From positions 1 to 8,140 of the forward strand of contig JBCCLI010000303.1 in assembly GCA_039026975.1 (NCBI GenBank): a DNA stretch of 8,140 nt, read 5' to 3'. The stretch is from JBCBKZ01 sp039026975 (GTDB lineage: Bacteria; Bacteroidota; Bacteroidia; J057). Below, piece after piece: positions 1-5,641 of this stretch; the first letter of the stretch is position 1, and each line of letters starts with the position of its first letter. The translations under genes and the position numbers were made by a program. The notes under the pieces are model-generated. The model saw only the letters and a list, made by a program, of their open reading frames with translations, did not search any database and was not told the origin of the DNA.

Positions 1-687
1 AGGTACATCTCCCTGAATGATCCTATGGGCCAGCCCCTCTGCTATGGCGGTCTTCCCTACCCCAGGTTCTCCCATGAGAATGGGATTATTTTTAGTTCTC
101 CTGGAGAGAATCTGAATGACTCTTCTAATTTCATCTTCTCTTCCTATAACTGGATCTAGTTTTCCTTTTCTGGCCAGCTCATTCAGATTTCGAGCATATT
201 TAGTTAAGGCATTGTAGGTGCTTTCAGCATTTTGGTCTGTTACTCTATTCCCTCCCCGCATTTCTACTATGACCTTTCTGAGGGCCTTATCAGTAACTCC
301 CTGTTCTTTTAACACCTTGGCCACTCCATTAGATGAATTCACCAGGGCTAGCAGCAGGTGCTCCATACTCACAAACTCATCATCCATCTTTCCCGCTTCC
401 TGGTTAGCTGATTCTAATACCTTATAAAGGTCATTTGACAAATACTGGCCCCCACTTGCCCCTGTCACTTTCCCATACCCTTCTAGTAATTCTTCCAGCT
501 TCTGATCCAGAAAAGTAGTATTCACTCCCAGCTTCTTCAGCATGTAAGGAATGACGCTTTCATCCCCCTCTAGCAAGCTTTTCAGTAAATGCCCCGTCTC
601 CACTGACTGCTGGCCATACCTTTTGGCCACTTCCGCTGCTTTCTGGATAGCTTCCTGCGCTTTTATGGTGTAATGATTAAAATTCAT
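1..687 (-). CDS. clpB: ATP-dependent chaperone ClpB, N-terminal part (cut by window edge)
   Basis: ClpB is a cytosolic AAA+ disaggregase that threads aggregated proteins through a hexameric ring, working with DnaK. The window holds its first 229 residues; the family is usually about 860-870 long. The protein begins MNFNHYTIKAQEAIQ, a typical Clp N-domain start, and two Clp_N repeats fill roughly residues 1-145. A linker then leads into AAA-1, with the RNLNELARKGKLDPVIGR motif at about 167-184 and the Walker A sequence GEPGVGKT at 206-213 (positions 49-72). The reading frame stays open to position 1. The ATG at 685-687 fits the family N-terminus; no clear Shine-Dalgarno precedes it, which is normal for Bacteroidota. 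The gene diverges from the exported-protein gene at 1058. The middle coiled-coil domain that separates ClpB from ClpC lies outside, so ClpC is a remote alternative, but the N-domain and linker wording favour ClpB. Confidence 0.95.
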   Translation of the reverse strand, partial: MNFNHYTIKAQEAIQKAAEVAKRYGQQSVETGHLLKSLLEGDESVIPYMLKKLGVNTTFLDQKLEELLEGYGKVTGASGGQYLSNDLYKVLESANQEAGKMDDEFVSMEHLLLALVNSSNGVAKVLKEQGVTDKALRKVIVEMRGGNRVTDQNAESTYNALTKYARNLNELARKGKLDPVIGREDEIRRVIQILSRRTKNNPILMGEPGVGKTAIAEGLAHRIIQGDVP

Positions 688-758
688 CTACTTCTATCTG
701 ATTAGGTATTTGCGTTTCTGCTAATATATCAAAGATCAAACCACTGCTTAAGACATGC

Positions 759-796
759 CATAATGGCAATTATCTACCAAGCTAAATGCCATTATG
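759..796. repeat. Inverted repeat CATAATGGCA / TGCCATTATG upstream of clpB
   Basis: Two perfect 10-bp arms (759-768 and 787-796) flank an 18-nt spacer. The left arm is itself part of a near-palindrome, TGCCATAATGGCA, at 756-768. The element lies about 70-110 bp upstream of the clpB start, and a partial -7-like box on the minus strand (777-784) falls in the spacer. It could be a binding site for a dimeric regulator or a chance AT-rich repeat. The sequence shows the symmetry, not the function. Confidence 0.35.
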
Positions 797-868
797 ACAC
801 CATAGGCTCAATTCTTCAGCTCCCTGTATTTAAAATAATTTGGATTATCAATCGTGAGTAGTATACGT

Positions 869-887
869 AGTTAATGGTTGATTAACT
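869..887. repeat. Short inverted repeat AGTTAAT-N5-ATTAACT
   Basis: Seven-bp perfect arms (869-875 and 881-887) are separated by 5 nt in the divergent clpB region. The right arm overlaps TAACTTTA (883-890), a 5-of-6 match to the Bacteroidota -7 box for the plus strand. That is where an operator for the gene at 1058 could sit, although it would imply a leader of about 160 nt. No matching TTTG -33 box was found, so the role is uncertain. Confidence 0.25.
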
Positions 888-1057
888 TTAAATATAAGCC
901 TCCCTAATGTAAGGGTATATTTATTTACCCAGGAAAACATTCGTCAGCAGTGGCAAAAAATCCATGTTAGGCCCAAGTCTACCATATTAATACTGAGACA
1001 CTTAGGCCAGTTAAGTAATCAATCCTAATAAACAATAAATAGAGAAGAAGATTTTAC

Positions 1058-2005
1058 ATGAAAGATCAAGTATTTATACTACTCCCTCTTTGGTTATTAT
1101 TCTTTTCTCCCGCTACCCAGCTAGGTAGTCCACTGCCCATACAGGAGGACCTGGTACTAGCAGGAGAGCCTACTGACACCATTAGAAATCCTCTGAGACC
1201 CTATGGACAGCTAGACACCAAACTGAATGAAAGCTCTGGTCTCATATATGCCGGTGGTAAGCTTTGGTCCATTAATGATAGTGGAAATAAATCAGAAGTA
1301 TATGAAATAGATCCAGGTACCGGGGAGGTTTTACATACACTTGAATTAGTCAATGTAAAAAACAAAGACTGGGAAGATTTAGCTAAGGACGATAAGTATT
1401 TATACGTAGGAGATTTTGGTAACAATCAAGGCAAAAGACAAAACCTAGCCATCTACCGAGTTCCATTAGATAAGCTTTCCGAGTCATATGTATTTGCAGA
1501 AATTATCAGGTTCACCTATGAGGATCAGGCCTCCTTTGAACCGGGGCCTATCCATGGATTTGACTGCGAGGCATTTGCTATTTCTGATGGGCTTATTCAC
1601 CTATTCACTAAGAATAGAGACCAGGAAGGCATCCACCATTACAGCCTACCTGCTCAGCCAGGAGATCAAATAGCTAACAAAGTAGAAACCTACCAGACTC
1701 AGGGAATGATTACAGCGGCAGATATCTCTGATCAAAAAGAGTTATTACTATTAGGATTTGATCCGCTTAGTAAGGACGTCATGATTTGGCGATTTAATGA
1801 AAGCGAAGATCACACCTTCTTTCAGGAAGACCCTAGACATGTATTGATAGGGGAATGGCTTACCCTCGGCCAAGCGGAGTCTATCTGTTGGGTTTCTGAA
1901 TCTAATGGTTTTATCTCTAATGAACGTTTTGAGAAATCAGTCCCTCCTATTAGCATTCCAGCCAGGCTATACCGCTTCCAGACTATTATTTGGGATAATA
2001 AGTGA
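1058..2005 (+). CDS. Exported beta-propeller-like protein of unknown function
   Basis: I do not recognise a named gene. The 315-residue product starts with a hydrophobic segment (about residues 5-19, ILLPLWLLFF core) that looks like a signal peptide. There is no cysteine for a lipobox, so it is probably cleaved by signal peptidase I and lies in the periplasm or outside. The rest is beta-rich and built of blade-like units. Related short acidic motifs recur: ESSGL at 58, DWEDLA at 104, DCEAFA at 169, TAADIS at 219 and AESICW at 273. The blades contain strand patterns such as KLWSINDSGN and YLYVGDFGNN. This resembles secreted five- or six-bladed propellers of the SdiA-regulated, SMP-30 or phytase-like type, but no catalytic set can be assigned. 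There is no obvious C-terminal sorting domain. The ATG at 1058 is preceded by a purine-rich AGAGAAGAAG stretch and puts the signal peptide at the N-terminus. Confidence 0.85.
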   Translation: MKDQVFILLPLWLLFFSPATQLGSPLPIQEDLVLAGEPTDTIRNPLRPYGQLDTKLNESSGLIYAGGKLWSINDSGNKSEVYEIDPGTGEVLHTLELVNVKNKDWEDLAKDDKYLYVGDFGNNQGKRQNLAIYRVPLDKLSESYVFAEIIRFTYEDQASFEPGPIHGFDCEAFAISDGLIHLFTKNRDQEGIHHYSLPAQPGDQIANKVETYQTQGMITAADISDQKELLLLGFDPLSKDVMIWRFNESEDHTFFQEDPRHVLIGEWLTLGQAESICWVSESNGFISNERFEKSVPPISIPARLYRFQTIIWDNK

Positions 2006-2016
2006 AACAGTCAGAT

Positions 2017-2062
2017 TAAGCCACTGATACACAGATTGAAATCATCTATAACAGCTGGCTTA
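2017..2062. terminator. Possible bidirectional hairpin between convergent genes
   Basis: TAAGCCACTG (2017-2026) pairs with CAGCTGGCTTA (2052-2062) to give a 10-bp stem with a one-base bulge and a 25-nt loop. It sits in the 82-bp gap between the stop of the propeller gene and the stop of rnr, where both transcripts should end. Neither side has a U-tract, so it is at best a weak or processed terminator, and chance symmetry is possible. Confidence 0.3.
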
Positions 2063-2087
2063 CTCCACAGAAAACTTTAAGAAATTT

Positions 2088-4286
2088 CTATTTCTCCTCC
2101 AGTTTCTCAACTAGTAACATATCAATGGTACGTCTCTTTAGGTCCGTACCTGCAATTTCTACCTTAACCTTATCTCCTATCTGAAGCACCTGGGCAGTAT
2201 TTCTTCCTATGAGTCGGTAGTTATCAGCATCAAACATATAGTAGTCGCCTTCAATATTTCTGGCTAGTATCATCCCCTCACAGAGATTATCTACCAGCTC
2301 TACAAATATCCCTTTCTCTATCACACCGGAAATGACCCCTTCAAACTCCTCTCCTATCTTATCTTCGAGAAATTCAACCTGCTTGTACTTAATAGAAGCC
2401 CTTTCTGCTTCTGCGGCTGTTCTTTCTCTCAAGGAACTATGCTTAGCCTGGGCTTCTAGGGTCTGAGAATTCTCTTGGTACTGTTGAGCCAGGTAATTCT
2501 CTAACAGCCTATGCACCATTACGTCTGGGTATCTTCTGATAGGAGAAGTGAAATGGGTGTAGTAATGGAATCCCAACCCAAAGTGGCCTATGTTATTGGT
2601 AGAATACTCTGCCTTAGCCATAGAACGAACCGCTAAGGTTTCCACTATATTTTGTTCAGGCTTATTCTCCACTGATACTAGCAGCTGGTTAAGTCTTTCT
2701 GCTACTCCTCTTTCTGTTTCAAAATTTGACTCATGCCCAAAGGTGGAAGCCATTCTGCTAAGACTAGCTAGTTTTTCAGGATTAGGCTGGTCATGCACCC
2801 TGTACACAAATGGTAAAGGGGGATCATTAAACAGGCCATATGCATACATGGCTACTCGCCTATTAGCCAAGAGCATGAAGTCCTCTATCATCTTATGGGT
2901 ATCTTTCCGCACTTTTCTGATAACCCGGACCGGCTTATCATCTTCATCTAGCTGGAACTTCACCTCATTACTCTCAAACTTCACACTCCCTTGCTTCATC
3001 CTGGCGTCTCGCAGTTTGTAGGCCAGCTTATTTAGGGTAGTCAATTCTTCTCTGAAGGGCCCTTCCTTCTCACCGTCTATCACTTCCTGGGCGCCTTCAT
3101 AGTGGAAGCGGTGGTCAGAAAAAATCACACACCTACCTATCCACTCTTTATGAACACGGGCCTCTTCATCTAACTCCCATATAATGGAAAAGGTAAGCTT
3201 TTCTTCCTGCGGTCGTAGGCTACATACCCCGTTGGATAACTTCTCCGGAAGCATGGGCACAGTTCTGTCTACCAGGTATACTGAGGTTGCTCTCTGGAAG
3301 GCTTCCTGATCCAGGATGGACCCCATTTTCACATAATGGGAAACATCCGCTATATGAACCCCTACTTCATATCGGCCATTATCAAGTACCCTAAAAGACA
3401 GGGCGTCATCAAAATCTTTAGCATCTACCGGATCTATGGTGAAGGTGGTAATCTCACGCATATCTCTCCTTTTGGCTATTTCGGATGCCGTGATTTTTTC
3501 GGGAATTTTTTCAGCTTCTAATTCTACTTCCTTAGGAAAACGTAACTGGAATCCATACTGCAGGAGAATGGCATGCATTTCTGCTTCATTCTCTCCTTGC
3601 TCTCCTAGCACCTGGATGACTTTGGCTTCCGGAGAACGATTCTCCCACTTAATAAGTTCTACCTCCACTTTTTGACCATGCTTAGCCCCATTCAGGTGTT
3701 TGGCATGTACATAAAAGTCCTGGGTAATAGCCTGGGAGTCTGGGATAAAGAAGTAAGAGTCTTTCGTGGCATCCTCTATGGTGCCTACAAAGCGGATTCT
3801 GGCCCGTTGGATAATCTTGGTGATTTCCCCTTCTCTGCGGTCACCTCTGCGTTTCTTTACTAATCTGACCTGAACGGTATCCCCGCTCAGGGCCTTGTTC
3901 ATATTTCCTGCTGAGATATATACGTCTTCACCTTCTTCCGGAATGACAAACCCTGCTCCACTTCTAATTACCTGTAGGGTTCCTACTATGGAGCCTGAGG
4001 AGGTGTTTAATTGGTAGCGGCCTTTATCATGATAGTTTAGCTCACCTTTAGCGGCAAGCTTATCCATAACAGAACGGATCTTAGACTGATTTACGTCCTT
4101 CCAGAGACCTGTTTCTGCCGCTACTTGCTTACTGGTGTAGGTTTTATTTTTACGGCCTTTCATAAAGGCCATGATTTGCTTGCTTAAAAAATCATCCAGG
4201 GAGGCTTTCTTTCCTTTGGTCTTGCGTTTTAGGTTTTTTTTCTTGCTTGTGCTAATACTTGTTTTTCGTTTGTTTTTTCTTGGCAT
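2088..4286 (-). CDS. rnr: Ribonuclease R
   Basis: RNase R is a processive 3'-to-5' exoribonuclease of the RNase II/RNB family that degrades structured RNA in the cytosol. The 732-residue length fits the family. Domains in order are a lysine-rich tail (1-28), an RNase R-type winged helix (about 33-95), two cold-shock/OB domains (about 97-160 and 163-228), the RNB catalytic domain (about 270-600) and a C-terminal S1 domain (about 645-727). The RNB metal-binding cluster is intact: D285, D291, D293 and D294 in IDPVDAKDFDDA. The downstream HFTSPIRRYPD motif (578-588) is also present. The winged helix favours RNase R over RNase II. The gene lacks the basic C-terminal tail seen in E. coli RNase R and instead has 14 Lys/Arg among residues 3-27. 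The ATG at 4284-4286 is the natural start for that tail. The gene appears monocistronic, convergent with one neighbour and divergent from the other. Confidence 0.97.
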   Translation of the reverse strand: MPRKNKRKTSISTSKKKNLKRKTKGKKASLDDFLSKQIMAFMKGRKNKTYTSKQVAAETGLWKDVNQSKIRSVMDKLAAKGELNYHDKGRYQLNTSSGSIVGTLQVIRSGAGFVIPEEGEDVYISAGNMNKALSGDTVQVRLVKKRRGDRREGEITKIIQRARIRFVGTIEDATKDSYFFIPDSQAITQDFYVHAKHLNGAKHGQKVEVELIKWENRSPEAKVIQVLGEQGENEAEMHAILLQYGFQLRFPKEVELEAEKIPEKITASEIAKRRDMREITTFTIDPVDAKDFDDALSFRVLDNGRYEVGVHIADVSHYVKMGSILDQEAFQRATSVYLVDRTVPMLPEKLSNGVCSLRPQEEKLTFSIIWELDEEARVHKEWIGRCVIFSDHRFHYEGAQEVIDGEKEGPFREELTTLNKLAYKLRDARMKQGSVKFESNEVKFQLDEDDKPVRVIRKVRKDTHKMIEDFMLLANRRVAMYAYGLFNDPPLPFVYRVHDQPNPEKLASLSRMASTFGHESNFETERGVAERLNQLLVSVENKPEQNIVETLAVRSMAKAEYSTNNIGHFGLGFHYYTHFTSPIRRYPDVMVHRLLENYLAQQYQENSQTLEAQAKHSSLRERTAAEAERASIKYKQVEFLEDKIGEEFEGVISGVIEKGIFVELVDNLCEGMILARNIEGDYYMFDADNYRLIGRNTAQVLQIGDKVKVEIAGTDLKRRTIDMLLVEKLEEK

Positions 4287-4312
4287 AAATGTGTATTACT
4301 TCGTACGTATGT

Positions 4313-4349
4313 CGAGACTGGACAACTTTTTGGGTTAGAAATAGTCTCG
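4313..4349 (-). promoter_or_regulatory. Stem-loop in the rnr 5' leader
   Basis: Perfect 7-bp arms CGAGACT and AGTCTCG (4313-4319 and 4343-4349) are separated by 23 nt. In the rnr transcript the stem would end 26 nt before the start codon, inside the leader predicted from the -7 box at 4405-4412. It could affect translation or stability of the message, but a chance repeat cannot be excluded from one sequence. Confidence 0.35.
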
Positions 4350-4404
4350 TAATTGAGGAGGTAAAGGGGGGCAATAAATAGCGGTTGTTTTTCATTATCT
4401 TTTC

Positions 4405-4412
4405 CAAAGGTA
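4405..4412 (-). promoter_or_regulatory. Candidate rnr promoter -7 box (TACCTTTG)
   Basis: Read on the minus strand this is TACCTTTG, a perfect match to the TAnnTTTG -7 element used by the primary sigma factor of Bacteroidota. It points toward rnr and would give a leader of roughly 110-115 nt. No TTTG -33 box is seen at the usual distance of about 20 bp. A perfect box is expected by chance only occasionally in a region this short, so support is moderate. Confidence 0.5.
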
Positions 4413-4432
4413 CACGCATTATTTTAATAAGC

Positions 4433-4447
4433 CATTATGAAATAATG
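4433..4447. repeat. Inverted repeat CATTAT-GAA-ATAATG
   Basis: Six-bp perfect arms with a 3-nt centre lie in the divergent region between rnr and the outer-membrane protein gene, about 20-35 bp upstream of the rnr -7 box. It overlaps GCCATTATGA (4431-4440), a 10-mer that also occurs at 788-797 near clpB. It may be a regulator site near the missing -33 position of rnr, but the AT-rich composition makes chance symmetry quite possible. Confidence 0.3.
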
Positions 4448-4448
4448 A

Positions 4449-4481
4449 TTTACCTATTATCCGGATAATCCATTAACTTTT
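4449..4481 (+). promoter_or_regulatory. Candidate promoter of the outer-membrane protein gene, with internal palindrome
   Basis: TAACTTTT (4474-4481) matches five of six defined bases of the Bacteroidota -7 box. TTTA (4449-4452) lies 21 bp upstream as an imperfect -33 box. Between them is a perfect 14-bp palindrome, ATTATCCGGATAAT (4456-4469), placed where a repressor dimer would block RNA polymerase. The predicted leader is short, about 20 nt before the ATG at 4507. The palindrome is certain; the promoter and operator roles are inferred. Confidence 0.4.
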
Positions 4482-4506
4482 CCTTATTCAACCAAACTTT
4501 CCACAC

Positions 4507-5037
4507 ATGAAATGTTATATTACCTATTTCAGTCTTCTATTGTTATTCTTCAGTCTACAGTCTGTATCTGCCCAAGGTACGTACCCCATAGATGAAGGTG
4601 TACTTCTGCTTGGTGGTTCTGCTGGCTTTGGAAGCTTAGGAGGAGAAGCTTTTGATAACAGAACCTTTAGCCTAAGGGTATCTCCTGAAGCCTCTTACTT
4701 CATCAGGCCTAACATAGCCATAGGAGGAGCCCTCAACTTTTCTATTAACAGCTTTGACGGAGAAACAGATACCTTCTTTGGCCTAGGTCCTCAGGCAGCC
4801 TACTACTTTGGCGGCGAGGATGATCTGGTCTACCCCTTTGTAGAAGCAAGTATCTTTTTCCTTGCTGGCCCTGATGAGTTAAGCTCCCTTACCTATCGTG
4901 CTGCAGGTGGCATAGCCTACATGATTTCCAGAAACGTAGCCATCAATGGAGAGCTATTTTTCCAACTGGATGATACTAACATCACGGATACCAATAATTT
5001 TGGACTGGATATAGGGATAAAAGTCTTTATTTATTGA
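4507..5037 (+). CDS. Small outer-membrane beta-barrel protein
   Basis: The 176-residue product has a clear signal peptide (residues 1-22, hydrophobic core FSLLLLFFSL, cleavage after SVSA before Q23). The mature part of about 154 residues consists of alternating-pattern beta strands, which I count as about eight (near 31-40, 53-65, 68-80, 88-101, 107-120, 126-139, 142-155 and 164-176). It ends in an aromatic residue (VFIY), the usual signal for outer-membrane insertion by the BAM complex. Glycine- and aromatic-rich strands such as PQAAYYFGG and IAIGGALNF fit the OmpX/OmpA-like porin-family barrels common in Bacteroidota. Substrate or partner cannot be told. The ATG at 4507 places the signal peptide correctly. 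The 3' end overlaps the convergent TPR gene by 7 bp. Confidence 0.88.
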   Translation: MKCYITYFSLLLLFFSLQSVSAQGTYPIDEGVLLLGGSAGFGSLGGEAFDNRTFSLRVSPEASYFIRPNIAIGGALNFSINSFDGETDTFFGLGPQAAYYFGGEDDLVYPFVEASIFFLAGPDELSSLTYRAAGGIAYMISRNVAINGELFFQLDDTNITDTNNFGLDIGIKVFIY

Positions 5038-5636
5038 TTGGCCTGTTGGCAAATGTTCCACCAGTAGGAGGCGTTGAAGGCTCTTTTCTTGAGGGCAAGC
5101 TGAATATCCTGGCAGCCTGTTACTGTGTCTCGAAGAACAAGTCGTGTCGTCCCTCTATCGAGATAGTACGCACCTACCCTTCTATCGGTTTCAATGGCCC
5201 GACTAAAATCTGCCAGCGCCTCTTCTATCTGTTGAAGACCAATGTAAGTTCTCCCCCTGAATGAATAGTAGTCGCCCATTCTTGGATCTAGTTGGATAGC
5301 TTTATCTAAATCTGGCAAGGCTTCCTCAAATCTATCCTGTAAAAAAAGCGTTCTCCCACGGAAATAATAGAGGTCTGGCCTGTTTCTGACTATAGCAATA
5401 GCTTGGCTGAAACTTTGGTAGGCAGAGTCAAATGCGCCTAGCTCAAATTCGCATAGGCCTTTATAGTAAAGGGTCTGGGAATTTCCAGGATTCTCTTCCA
5501 AGGCAATACGGTACAGCTGTAAAGCCTCTGCATATTCTCCTATTTGGGCTTTCGCTAGAGCCTGTTTGGCAGCTTGCTGAGCTGATAGGCATACCGTAAA
5601 ACTGAGGATGACTAGGAGAATAAACAACACCTTCAT
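5031..5636 (-). CDS. Exported tetratricopeptide-repeat (TPR) protein
   Basis: The 201-residue product has a signal peptide (core VLFILLVILSFTV, cleavage after LSA before Q20). About five TPR units follow, near residues 22-55, 56-88, 89-121, 123-155 and 156-189. The third and fourth are the clearest, with YYFRGRTLFLQDRFEEALPDL and YYSFRGRTYIGLQQIEEALADF patterns. The last is degenerate and contains C175 in TGCQDI, with C196 near the end; these could form a disulfide in the periplasm. The sequence before C16 (FTVC) is a poor lipobox, so a lipoprotein is less likely. TPRs bind proteins and give no enzymatic function. The ATG at 5634-5636 lies 5 nt after the mutS stop, so the two genes are probably co-transcribed and perhaps translationally coupled. 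The stop overlaps the end of the opposing outer-membrane gene. Confidence 0.88.
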   Translation of the reverse strand: MKVLFILLVILSFTVCLSAQQAAKQALAKAQIGEYAEALQLYRIALEENPGNSQTLYYKGLCEFELGAFDSAYQSFSQAIAIVRNRPDLYYFRGRTLFLQDRFEEALPDLDKAIQLDPRMGDYYSFRGRTYIGLQQIEEALADFSRAIETDRRVGAYYLDRGTTRLVLRDTVTGCQDIQLALKKRAFNASYWWNICQQANQ

Positions 5637-5641
5637 AGCTC

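Larger units (their letters stand above)
688..1057. other. Divergent intergenic region between clpB and the exported-protein gene
   Basis: This 370-bp AT-rich stretch has no convincing gene on either strand; the longest ATG frame I noted is only 32 codons (763-861). It should hold the clpB promoter (minus) and the promoter of the gene at 1058 (plus), but I see no complete TTTG plus TAnnTTTG pair for either. Partial matches are TAGCTTGG on the minus strand at 777-784 and TAACTTTA on the plus strand at 883-890. Structure includes an inverted repeat at 759-796, a second at 869-887, and an imperfect stem in the leader of the downstream gene (GGCC and AAG/TCT at 970-980, pairing with AGA/CTT and GGCC at 996-1008). 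No CIRCE element (the HrcA operator) is present near clpB. Confidence 0.6.

Noticed and set aside
688..800. CIRCE/HrcA operator upstream of clpB
   Set aside because: The defining half-sites TTAGCACTC and GAGTGCTAA are absent.
763..861. 32-codon plus-strand frame in the clpB intergenic region
   Set aside because: It starts inside the inverted repeat, has no ribosome-binding or promoter support, and has a composition typical of random AT-rich DNA.
2590..3021. 143-codon plus-strand open frame
   Set aside because: It is antisense inside the RNB domain of rnr, with biased composition and no family resemblance.
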